Shown here one piece after another: positions 49,801 through 58,005 of a DNA stretch of 64,000 bases. The translations under genes were made by a program, and so were the position numbers. The first letter of the stretch is position 1. The number at the start of each line of letters is the position of its first letter. The notes under the pieces are model-generated. The model searched no databases and had not been told where the DNA came from. It saw only the letters and a program-made list of their open reading frames with translations. Source of the stretch: Gigantopelta aegis (taxonomy: Eukaryota > Mollusca > Gastropoda > Neomphalida > Peltospiridae); the NCBI RefSeq assembly GCF_016097555.1, contig NC_054707.1:50760052-50824051 (forward strand), given 5' to 3'.

Positions 49801-52800
49801 AACCGAGTAGCCGTCACTCTCACCTAAAAGTAAATGTAACATATTATTATTAATTGAATTTAATTTTTATCTATGCTGACAGCATCCAACTTAGTTGTGA
49901 CCAGAGTAATGAATTTGTTTTCAGGGAGATTTTGTTTGCTATTTCAGTTAATAGGGGTATAAACACATACAAGTATGTTGTGCGATCATGTCCTGTTTGT
50001 TAATCAGACCTGTATCAACATTTCAGTGTCTGTGCTACAATCACTGATCACCGATCACTTACCATATCTTGATCGGTGGTACACCATGCAACAAAATTTA
50101 ATGTGTGTATGCCACCAATTTATGATAAGTGACTGTCGATTGGTTTCTTCAGAGCTTATATGTAAGTTAGATGCATCTACACAGTCGTCACGATGGTGCA
50201 AGAAACCTACATGTATATATATATGTGAAGTTGAACGTAATGACAAAAGTTTACCTATGTCAGATGCATCTACACAGTCATCATCCAAGCCATCGATTCC
50301 ATCATCTTCTTCATCAAAGTCATCCAGACTTGTCTCCCCATCTCCTGGCAAGCGTTCTCTGTAACAACATACATACATGTAACAGGTACAGAACACAGGA
50401 TCAATTTAATATCATCACAGATTTTAAAGTACCGTACCTGATAAAATACACACAAACCAACTGTCTGTGTCAAAAGGGAACTGATGAAAGAGATTTTATA
50501 ATTTATCATTTCACTTTAATAAACTAAAAGGTACACATGCACATGTAAACATCATACTGCTATATTGTAGACAAAACATATTCTTCAACATGCTCTAAGC
50601 TGATAAATGACAAAGTCATGCAGTATGTGTTGTTTTCCCAGTTTTTAACTGAAAATTACATTTTAAAAATGTTAATTATTACATGACATATATTTATTTT
50701 TCATATTTATATTATGCATTTATAAAAATAATGAGATGAAAATTATAATTAGTTTTACATCAGCCTAATTTAATGTGTAAGGCTTATTTGTGTTTTTATT
50801 ATTATTTTTTTTTTTATGAAATCCCATTTCTTTTGAATGGATAATAAACTTCTCCAAATCAAGCAGTAAAACAAGTATTACAGCTAAATGTGTAGCTGTT
50901 AATTAAATAAGTATTTTTCAGAGCACCTACATCTGGATAAATGTACACAAAGTTCACTAAAAGCATTACATTGAATTAGTTAATTACATGGGAAATTGTC
51001 ACCAGTGACCTCAGATGACATCTAGTGGACTACATATACATACTTCTGTAATGGTTAAGAACCCCTGCAGAAACCATAGATATAAAACTCTTTATATCTA
51101 ATGTGATCTACATATTTTGGTAACCAACATTACATAGTAACTAATGTTACAAAGGTTAGACTGTACAGACCCTCTGAAAATTATAAAAATGAGAGCAACC
51201 GATCACTTTTGATTACTGGGTACAAAATCGATTATGGATTCTTATAATCGATCATCACATCACTGGAGCCAAACCAATCCATTTTTGATTATAATTGATC
51301 CTTAGTGCATGATAATGCTTACCAGTGCTTTAAATGTTTTAAATATTTATGCTAATGAATGTTTATATATTCAGATACAATGTACATTGTACTTGATAAA
51401 ACCATACAGTAGGCTTTTGGTTTTTTTTTGTAAACTAGAGGGTTGGTTATATTGAGTCTTAATTATTAAAAATTTAAAAAGCCTTAACTGGAAGAAAATG
51501 TCTTTTCTTAAACTTCAGTATCTTATTGGTCTAATAGACTAAGTATTAGTAACTTTTAATTAATATTTATTAAAATGATTTAAAACAAAATTTTGGTCAT
51601 GTTTGGACATCATGGCTTGGAATTGCAAATTTGAATTGTGAAGAAAAACCTTACGAATGAACGACAAGCAGATGATAACAAATCTCAAACTAACTGCGTA
51701 AATAATGCACATGAAGAAACCTCACAGGGCTTCATGATTTTCACAGGGCTCAAAATAGCAAGTAAAAAATGGACTGCTGTTATTTTTGTTTAAAATAACA
51801 GGCCAGTTGTTTTATATATGTACATGTATGTATCCAAATGAGAACAAAAAAAATTGCTTGCTGGAAATAACAACAGGGGGTGACGGGAGGGATTGTGTTT
51901 AAAAAAAGTTTAGACCTCTGAGATGTATTTTAGAGCATTATGAAAATAAAATGTTTTGCTTTTGACATAAACTGCTATATTGAGTCTTAAATGTTTCAAG
52001 CATAACAGAGCTAGAGGCATTGGTAATGCATATTAGTATAAGATGTACATGTATTTTCTTTAAAAAAAAAAATTGTTCCTAATAATAGTATGTAATAAAA
52101 TTATATTTTATGCAGTTTTTTTATACACGAAATTAATATGCCCATACATGTACAGGTATGTTAGTTAAGACATTTGTTTGCTTTCTTGTGTATTCCTGTA
52201 AGATAGTACTTTATCAAAAATGTAGATACATATACATGTATATACAAGTCCTTCAAATCATTGGAATATCGCCAAAATGGTCAGGTAGGGAGAATGTATG
52301 AGGAAGTATGGATTTGCGAATAATAATTCATGAGTGCCATAGGATCAGATTAATTATTTTTTCGTGAATTAACAATTTTGAGGACATTTACCATTAATCC
52401 ATTATTCATTAAATTTGTTAATGTGACTGCTAAATTAACAAGATTACATTTTTAATGTAAAAAAAGGTTGAAATGTCAAGGAATATTTACAGCAATATTA
52501 ACCCAAACCCAAACCATGAATGATTCAGTGAGCAAATCCTCAGTGGTACACGAATGGCTGAGTCACAGTAAGCATGACAACTAGCTGTGCTAAACATATC
52601 ATAATATATTATACAAAATATACATCCATCATTTCAGATTTAGTATTCGACAATCTTCAAAGAATTTGTATTCCATGTAAATACATTACTGTCACTAGTA
52701 TCAGGTTTAGAAGGCTTATTAAATTACATGTTCATTCAGTGAAGCAGATGTGTGGCCTTGTGTAGTTGTACTGATTCACAAAGTGTAAAATTCAGTCAGC

Positions 52801-55800
52801 TGTGGCTTTGAATCCCGACCTGACCTGACTGCCAAGGTTCGACAAATACACTAGCCCTCCTGACTAGTAAATCTTTTATCTGGGCTAGTGGAAATAATCA
52901 ACTTATTACTATAAGACATAGGGCACTAGCCAAAGCTTCTGTGAGGGCTAGTGTCTTTCTCAAACATTTATCAAACATTGGAACTTAAAAATCAGACTAC
53001 AACAGGTGCAAAAAGTTCAAATTGCATTATTCACAGGTGTAGAGTCTTGAAAAATAATAATTTTGCTAGAAATAAAGTGCTATCATGTATGTTATCATAG
53101 GTAATTTATTACTTGGGGGGTTTATCGGACATCAGAAAGAAACACTGGCCATGTACATTGTAGTTGTTTTACAAATATTACCATAATCTTCACTATATAT
53201 ACAGAAATGTATTTCATGCAAATTTCCCCAAAAGGAACATTTCAACATGGTGGAAATGCTTTATGAAAACTAACTTATTGAGTTTGCTTCTTTTTTTTTC
53301 ATTTCAATTAACATCGTTATTAAAAAAAAGTATTTAACTTAATAAGTAACACTAACAGCATACATAAAAATGTCCACTGTATGTACATATGATCATGTAC
53401 AAACATACAGGTACTTCAAGTTACTGGAATACAGCCAACATATTAGGGTCACCATACTACAGAACTGTTCATTTGTTAACAAATCAATATCATCCACACA
53501 GCCTACATTGTATATTAGGTGTGTGCCAGTTGACATGAATATAATATACAAAACTGACAGAAAGATTATCAAGTTGAAACCTACACATGTCATGCCCTTT
53601 TACATCAAATAAAGCCATTCAATGTCATACGAATATTTCTTTCAAAGTGATAGTATTACATTTGAATGAATTCTACAAGTACATATATGTTACAGTTAAA
53701 AAAAAAAGAGTAACATCTGCCAGGCCCCCAATGTTAAGTATTTGCTATTTAACATTTTGAACTTGTGCAAGCAAGCTGAATAACATTTGAATAGCCCTAT
53801 TTAATAGTTCAGTACATATGGTTTGTACTGCATACAAAGAGTATATCCGGGCTCGAACTCAAGAAATATTCACCCAAGCCTTTCCATACGGAAACAGCAG
53901 GAGAGAAAAGCAGAGCATTTCCATACATTTAAAAAATAAACATTGTAACAACATACATGTATACTTTAGCAAGATAATGAAAGGCGAGTGCAGAAACACT
54001 TAACTCTTTCCATCTTTAGGCGAGTATGAGCAACTAATCACCTTTCAGGGAACTGGCTGATAACCTACATGTATACATGTACATTAATGTATACATGTGT
54101 GTGTACATGTGAATTTACTATCGGCTTGAAAAGCAAATAAACCTCAGTAACTTTTACAATAAATAAATATAACCAAACTGTTTTCTGGATATATGTACAG
54201 ATAATCATAATTTGTCAGTTTGTATCAATAAATGTCAATAGAAAGCAGTAAAAGTGAATTGGAAAATATGAAATTACAAATATTTAGTTGGAAAAATAGG
54301 CAATATGCCCTATTACTGGCTAGTTTTTTAAAATATTAAATATATTATACATCCATGGACATTATATTGTGCCGATAACCAAGTCTTTTGTCGATAATAC
54401 ATTTTGTCCAGTACTACAGAACTTGCAAAGAACGTGTTTGTTCTTGCATACTTAAAATTAATTTTGTGGAGTGCATGGAAAATAATGTCTACTTAATTCT
54501 CACATTTTGAGTTGGAAGCAAATGCTAGAAAATGAGAAGCAGAACTTTTTAGAAATTAGTCTAAAAATTACATTCCTCGTTAGACTTGTGTAGTACTTAG
54601 TATTTACACTTGTAACTTAACTCTTTTAGTGGAAGACTTGAGACAAACATTGGTATTTACAATTTATCATTTATATTAAAATTAACTCTTGAAAATGAGG
54701 GATATGTAATATACTGTGAAAAATAAAATGTAAAGTTCTGCTTGTTGCCAGGAAGCATATATCGGGCTAGCTATATACGGCTCGAACTTGACGCTAGCAA
54801 ATGTAAAGTTCTGCTTGTTGTGAGGAAGCATATATCGGGCTAGCTATATAGGGCTCGAACTTGACGCTAGCAAATGCTGCAGCTGTGATACGAGTTGCAA
54901 TAAATCAGGAGCTTTACTGATGAATACACTGTACATACATTGAGTTTAGGCAAAATAACATCATAACCGATGCGCGAATGGAACAATACTTCATGCAATT
55001 TGTGGAAACACAATGTACACAAACTGTATAGTTCTGCAGTTTTATTAAAACACAGCCGTGAAACTATTACAACCAATACCATGTACACAAACTGTATTAA
55101 CAATTTTATTCAAATACAGCTGTGATCAGCCATTCTGTTGTTTGATCATGAGTTCTATTATCGTTTTTAGAAACTGAGGAACATGCCTATGTGTATCAGT
55201 AATGTACAGGCATACATATGAACTGTATACCAGTCAGGGGTTGACAGTATTACATGTACTGGGTATCTACCATGTGCCCCATATATATTTTAAATGGGAA
55301 CTTCTTGGCTCTATATTAAATAATAGCAAAATATTACAGAAACTTAAATTGTTATTTATGTTCAACTTTGACAATGTTACAGATTTAAACTCAATACATT
55401 TCTACTATAACCCATATATATTATCACAAAAATAACAAAACAGGAACTGGTACAGACATATTTGGCAGGGAACATTTTGTTTTCTAAATCTTGATTAGCG
55501 ATATTTCTAGTCAGTTGAAAATTGATTAGCAATCACCGTTTGATGTTTTACAATTGTGTAGTGATCTCTGAAACGTGCATGCATAGTGAATTGCAACATG
55601 ATACTGAACAAAAATGTTCTGTGTTAGGTTATTTTCCCAATGACAATAATGTATTAATCTGTATAACTATGTAAGAAAAAAAACAGAAGAAAGAAATAAT
55701 GACTGCCATAAACTTGTTTTAAGAGTTCATGGACTTTTCATGGTTTCTCAAAAATTAGGTCCTCATCTTGTGCAGAAATACCATATTGTAGTGGTTTTCA

Positions 55801-57111
55801 TTCCTGACATTTTAAGGGCTTCGTTGCTGTGTTCAGTCAAATGCAAGACAAAATGAAAACTGAAGGAAATGTAAAGTTAGAATCTTACCCCGATGGAAAT
55901 GCTGAGTCATTATCCTCCGATTCTTCGTCACTCTCCTCATCCTCCGAAGAGTCACTTTTCTCGAACAACTTGGCGGGCGCACCATCGGCCATGGGCCGCA
56001 GTTCACACAGGTCCTCGATCGGCTTCGACCCCTTCTTGTAGTAGACCGTTCCAGTGATGGTGTTTGTGACAGGCATCTTCTGGAAACTGCTGATGCCCAC
56101 CATCTCCGTATTTATGGTGGTCGTGGCTGTCAGGTTGTGTGACGGTTTGCAGTGAACTTCTGACAAAGGCACTGTTTTGGTTGCTGGGGGTGAAGACTGT
56201 TGTGGAGAGAAAGCGAGGCTAGGGGAAGAGCGGTTCGAGCTACAAGTACTTGAGGGAGAACACCGGTTGGAGTCGGAGTGAGGTTCACTCACTTCACTGT
56301 AAGGCCGAGTAGGTGTGTAATTCAAATTCCGAATCTTTGCTCTCTGTTCTGCGACTGAAGAATTAAAATTTAACAGCGCGAGCGATCTTGTCTGTGACAT
56401 GCATGTGGATAGAGGTGGTTTTGTGAAAAGTGAGTTCACAGAACCTTTATCCGTATGAGCAGTTTTGAAATGATTATTTTTATTACTATTATGACTACCA
56501 TTCTCTGCATGCACAGCAGTCCCTGAATCCCCCAAAGCTTTCAGCTTCACTCTTCGGGGCGACTTCGGTTTCACTGCACACTCGCTGACTGCTGCACTCT
56601 GGGGCCGCATAAAGCTGTTGAGCTGCAGAATCCCATTGGGTGTTGTACCCCTCTCCAGGGGCGACGATGCATGTGAACTGGTATTCTTCATCACCTGTCT
56701 ATAGCACTTGATGTCGTCGGCAACTTCTTTGGCACTTAATGGACGTGTGTACGGATTTGAGTGACTCTTGATGGCCTTCTGGTGTGGAATGCAACCCATG
56801 CTTTGAGTGCTTGCTCCGCTGCCAAGGCCTCCTCCGTGCTTTGGTGGCCTGTAGTCCATTTTACCACCATCGTCTTTAACCCGTGCGGCAGAATGTCTCG
56901 GCGGAACTCCATGCTTGGAGCCATTCCGGTTTTGTGAAACTAGTTTGGTCAAGAAACAGGGTGGGTTGATGAGAGAAATGGGTTTCGAGACGTGTGTGTT
57001 ATACTTGAGGACCGGCTTCTGAGCCTGGCTTCTCAGTGGTAGCTGTTTCTTCAGTGACAGCTCCTCCAAGTTTTCTGTCAACTTGGCTAAACTGAAATCT
57101 CTGTCCGCCAT
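34651..57111 (-). CDS. TTLL4: Tubulin polyglutamylase TTLL4-like
   Basis: ATP-dependent ligase that adds glutamate side chains to tubulin tails (and to other proteins) on axonemes and cytoplasmic microtubules. Fifteen coding exons with consistent phases give 1,101 residues (human TTLL4 about 1,199). Residues 1-510 are Ser/Pro-rich and probably disordered, with an acidic stretch near 390-440. The TTL catalytic domain spans roughly 510-880: [110 protein letters not shown], then [12 protein letters not shown] with the metal-binding Glu/Asn. The family C-terminal part follows ([20 protein letters not shown]). The start ATG at 57111 has a strong context (G at -3, G at +4). The UGA stop at 34653-34651 is followed by 54 open in-frame codons. 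Sites were placed by hand. Confidence 0.95.
35262..35440. repeat. Short dispersed repeat (CACCCCAGCAC type)
   Basis: GAACGAATGAATGAAGCACG, CATCGGCTATTGGGTGTCAA, ACTATGGTAAATGGG, GTGATGATCAACATCAATAT. In the TTLL4 last intron. Confidence 0.8.
35965..36290 (-). mobile_element. SINE, GTTTAACGACACC-type tail, with TSD
   Basis: TACTTGATA at 35956-35964 and 36291-36299. Contains TTTGTTTTGTTTAACGACAC, AATCATCGGTTATTGGATGT, CAGTTGTGGTGCACTGGTTG and a tRNA-like head (complement GATTTAGCTCAGTCGATTGA). In the TTLL4 last intron. Confidence 0.93.
36525..36842 (+). mobile_element. tRNA-derived SINE
   Basis: Head TAGCCCAGTGTAACAGCGCT, then TCTGTCTGGGATTGATCCCT, AAAAGATCCCTTGCTACTAA, and a tail AGTTAAATAAAACACATC followed by a CTTT run. 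Near full length. Confidence 0.88.
37000..38300. other. TTLL4 intron sequence, no exon seen
   Basis: The 119-codon plus-strand frame at 37623-37982 shares CTTCACACATACTTG(A/C)TA with 35947-35965 and 36291, so it looks like an old dispersed repeat rather than a gene. Confidence 0.6.
38311..38605 (+). mobile_element. tRNA-derived SINE
   Basis: Head CATAGTCCAGTGGTATAACA with CGGTCTAGGATCAATCCCAG, AAAAGATCCCTTGCTGCTAA, and tail ATAATTAAAATGTGTTGA. It abuts another SINE in the opposite orientation at 38606. Confidence 0.85.
38606..38855 (-). mobile_element. SINE, GTTTAACGACACC-type tail
   Basis: TTTGTTTGTTTTGTTTAACA, TTGATTTATTAATCATCGGC, ACCATCCCACAAACAGGATA, CCAGTCATGGTGCACTGGCT. Tail-to-tail with 38311-38605, separated from TTLL4 exon 14 by about 130 bp. 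Confidence 0.82.
38988..39150 (-). CDS. TTLL4 exon 14
   Basis: Acceptor GTGTTACAG, donor GTATTG. Encodes [17 protein letters not shown], matching the family segment GVDLLRSWCYKGFH, then a basic linker. Confidence 0.9.
39817..40027 (-). CDS. TTLL4 exon 13
   Basis: Acceptor ATTTTCCAG, donor GTAACA. Encodes [34 protein letters not shown] and [13 protein letters not shown], diagnostic of TTLL4. Confidence 0.95.
40604..40715 (-). CDS. TTLL4 exon 12
   Basis: Acceptor TTCAATTGTAG, donor GTATGC. Encodes a linker with [18 protein letters not shown] after the catalytic domain. Confidence 0.88.
41421..41696 (-). CDS. TTLL4 exon 11
   Basis: Acceptor TTTATTCCAG, donor GTCAGT. Encodes [39 protein letters not shown] and [18 protein letters not shown]: the end of the ATP-grasp fold with the metal-binding residues. 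Confidence 0.96.
42690..42825. repeat. Near-perfect hairpin, 65-bp arms
   Basis: In a TTLL4 intron. TTATTACCTCGTGTATTTCG, GTATCGTCAATATCATATAT and TAGGAATAAAAATAATGTAT are mirrored around the four-base centre CTCA (42757-42760) with few mismatches. It may be a minimal foldback transposon. No flanking duplication is clear. Confidence 0.9.
43348..43446 (-). CDS. TTLL4 exon 10
   Basis: Acceptor GTGTTTGCAG, donor GTAAGA. Encodes [20 protein letters not shown], then [12 protein letters not shown]. Confidence 0.93.
43593..43980 (+). mobile_element. Composite SINE, full length, perfect 13-bp TSD
   Basis: CACTGCACTTTCA at 43580-43592 and 43981-43993. The head begins CCGGCCTTGGTGGCATTGTG with B box GGTTCGGATCCCAG; the tail ends CGTCGTTAAATAAAACATTT plus a CTTT run. 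The exact target duplication makes it one of the youngest insertions here. It lies in a TTLL4 intron, antisense to the gene. Confidence 0.95.
44088..44295 (-). mobile_element. SINE fragment
   Basis: GTGTTTGTTTAACAACACTT and later GGGGTCTTTTGTATGCACTT, ACATACAGGATGCTACATAC. Heavily diverged. Confidence 0.65.
44353..44475 (-). CDS. TTLL4 exon 9
   Basis: Acceptor TTTAATTTCAG, donor GTTGGT (a weak +3/+4). Encodes [39 protein letters not shown], a hallmark of the family. Confidence 0.95.
44500..44670. repeat. Short dispersed repeat (CACCCCAGCAC type)
   Basis: GAATGAATGAATGTTTAATG, ACACCCCAGCACAAAAAATA, CATCGGCTATTGGGTGTCAA, then CTAAAGTGATGATCAACATC. A close copy lies at 35262-35440 and shorter ones at 47284 and 47386. 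Confidence 0.85.
44817..44864. repeat. AC microsatellite
   Basis: ACACAC tract with a short CGCAAACTC interruption. Confidence 0.95.
45459..45560. repeat. 23-bp tandem repeat overlapping a TTLL4 splice donor
   Basis: Four exact copies of TTACTTGAAATGCTGAAAGG+TTC (45459-45550) and a partial fifth reaching the exon 8 donor. On the minus strand each unit reads CAAGTAAGAACCTTTCAG, so each carries a donor-like CAA|GTAAG and an acceptor-like CTTTCAG. Confidence 0.95.
45555..45683 (-). CDS. TTLL4 exon 8
   Basis: Acceptor GTTTTGCAG, donor GTAAGA. Encodes [40 protein letters not shown], the core of the ATP-grasp domain. The donor lies in the 23-bp repeat at 45459-45560. Confidence 0.95.
46051..46205. 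mobile_element. Small MITE
   Basis: AATAGGATATTAAACTTACT at the left and the complement of CATTTAATGTCCTATA at the right, with an internal GAAAATTATTTCAC palindrome. Related to 20857-20975. Confidence 0.7.
46518..46600 (-). CDS. TTLL4 exon 7
   Basis: Acceptor TTATTTACAG, donor GTATGT. Encodes [20 protein letters not shown] and then RKPVIVQR, the ATP-binding glycine loop. Confidence 0.95.
46803..47090 (-). mobile_element. SINE, GTTTAACGACACC-type tail
   Basis: GATTAATTAATCGTCGGCTA, GGATGTGAAACATTTGGTAA, CACAGACAGAAAAGCACATA, CAGTTGTGGTGTACTGGTTA. The right end is worn. In a TTLL4 intron. Confidence 0.8.
47284..47462. repeat. AATG microsatellite with two CACCCCAGCAC repeats
   Basis: Two starts of the same short repeat (47284-47365 and about 47386-47462), each led by GAATGAATGAATG runs. 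The second ends 9 bp before TTLL4 exon 6, over its donor. Confidence 0.85.
47471..47665 (-). CDS. TTLL4 exon 6
   Basis: Acceptor AAATTTCAG, donor GTGAGT. Encodes [33 protein letters not shown] and QKWIIKP. Very close to vertebrate TTLL4. Confidence 0.97.
48201..48277 (-). CDS. TTLL4 exon 5
   Basis: Acceptor TACTTTCAG, donor GTTTGT. Encodes [20 protein letters not shown] and REYQK. Confidence 0.95.
48423..48533 (-). CDS. TTLL4 exon 4
   Basis: Acceptor TTTCAAACAG, donor GTAAGT. Encodes [20 protein letters not shown] and [16 protein letters not shown], the entry to the catalytic domain. Confidence 0.95.
49113..49392 (-). mobile_element. SINE, GTTTAACGACACC-type tail
   Basis: AACAACACCACTAGAGCACA, TTGATTAATTAATCATCAGC, CAAGGGATCTTTTATATGCA, and a right-end head with complement GATTTAGCTCAGTCAG. 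In a TTLL4 intron. Confidence 0.85.
49599..49823 (-). CDS. TTLL4 exon 3
   Basis: Acceptor ATTTACTTTTAG, donor GTGAGT. Ser-rich linker then [20 protein letters not shown], the conserved run-in to the catalytic domain. Confidence 0.93.
50255..50358 (-). CDS. TTLL4 exon 2
   Basis: Acceptor TTGTTACAG, donor GTAAAC. Acidic linker: [29 protein letters not shown] 22-bp near-copy of its 3' part lies at 50169-50190 in the next intron. Confidence 0.9.
50359..55888 (-). other. TTLL4 intron 1 (5.5 kb)
   Basis: AT-rich, no exon seen inside. Contains a 72-bp tandem duplication at 54727-54870 and an imperfect one at about 55011-55125. No recognised gene is nested in it. Confidence 0.75.
54727..54870. repeat. 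72-bp tandem duplication
   Basis: Two copies of AAATGTAAAGTTCTGCTTGT, then GGAAGCATATATCGGGCTAG and CTATAT(A/G)... GGCTCGAACTTGACGCTAGC, differing at a few bases. Confidence 0.95.
55889..57111 (-). CDS. TTLL4 exon 1 (first coding exon)
   Basis: ATG at 57111-57109 and a donor GTAAGA from 55888. Encodes [20 protein letters not shown] and a long Ser/Pro/basic region ending in the acidic [20 protein letters not shown]. It is fast-evolving and has little recognisable homology beyond composition; placement rests on phase and context. Confidence 0.92.
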
Positions 57112-57235
57112 GGCGTGACAGTGTGTTAAACATAAACAACTAACTGTTCTAAATTCATCTTGTTGTCACCTACATGGAACGTCTCTTGAATTCACCCAAA
57201 TCATCACTTACATCCCTTCGATGGGTGAATAACTG
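57112..57235 (-). other. TTLL4 5' UTR with a probable splice acceptor
   Basis: CTCCTTTTTTTTTCAG ends at 57233, a strong acceptor, so the first coding exon probably begins at 57232 with a 121-nt leader. A further non-coding exon must then lie to the right, possibly inside or beyond the duplication at 58006. Confidence 0.6.
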
Positions 57236-58005
57236 AAAAAAAAGGAGAGAAGTATAACAATAACATAAATATACTGAACAGGATTGTACAATGCTCAGTT
57301 ACAAGTAGTTACTAAGAGTTATATATATATGTACATGTATCTAGTGGTACTGAATTTGGGGATCTTTTTTTATAATTTACCACCAAAATCATTTTGCCGT
57401 AAAAATTAAAAGTACTGAAACTTTGGACAAACTTTGCTACACAGTCGCTGTTTTTGTGATAATTCTTTTCAATGGCATATCCAAAATTTATAACCAAATG
57501 TGTACTTTGAACAAAAGAAAGATATTAATAATTTTAAGCTACAAAACTGTACATATATAAATCATTTAGACATTTTAGGGACCCATGCAAGATAAGGCTC
57601 AAACAAAACAACGGCATCGTAGATGGGCTCAAAATTATCGTCAATAAGCATTTTCCCTACAGTAAAAACATTTTAGAATTGCCATAGGTCACAAATTCTT
57701 ACATTCGAGCCCTGCATGAGATAATGCCTATCAAACTAAAACTGTAATAATTATGTTAGGTCTCACTACACAGTTCACTACCCATTCTATTGGCAATCTT
57801 CATTTGAAGTTGGGAAATTTAACATGGATTTCAATGGCAGATGACATCTGTGTAGTGAGACATTAGTTTGCACCAACCAGTCGATTAATAACACATTAAA
57901 TGTTCCCTGTAGTCTGAGAAACTTACAGACTTTTTTTATCTTACAAAGTTCTACAAGTGTCAATTTTGAAAGTGTGGTTGACTTTGGCCAGTCTAACGGA
58001 AAAGG
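57236..58005. other. No gene seen
   Basis: AT-rich sequence between the TTLL4 leader and the duplicated block. Confidence 0.55.

Noticed and set aside
50055-50396. 113-codon minus-strand frame as a separate gene
   Set aside because: Its left half is TTLL4 exon 2; the rest is intron read-through past a good GTAAAC donor.
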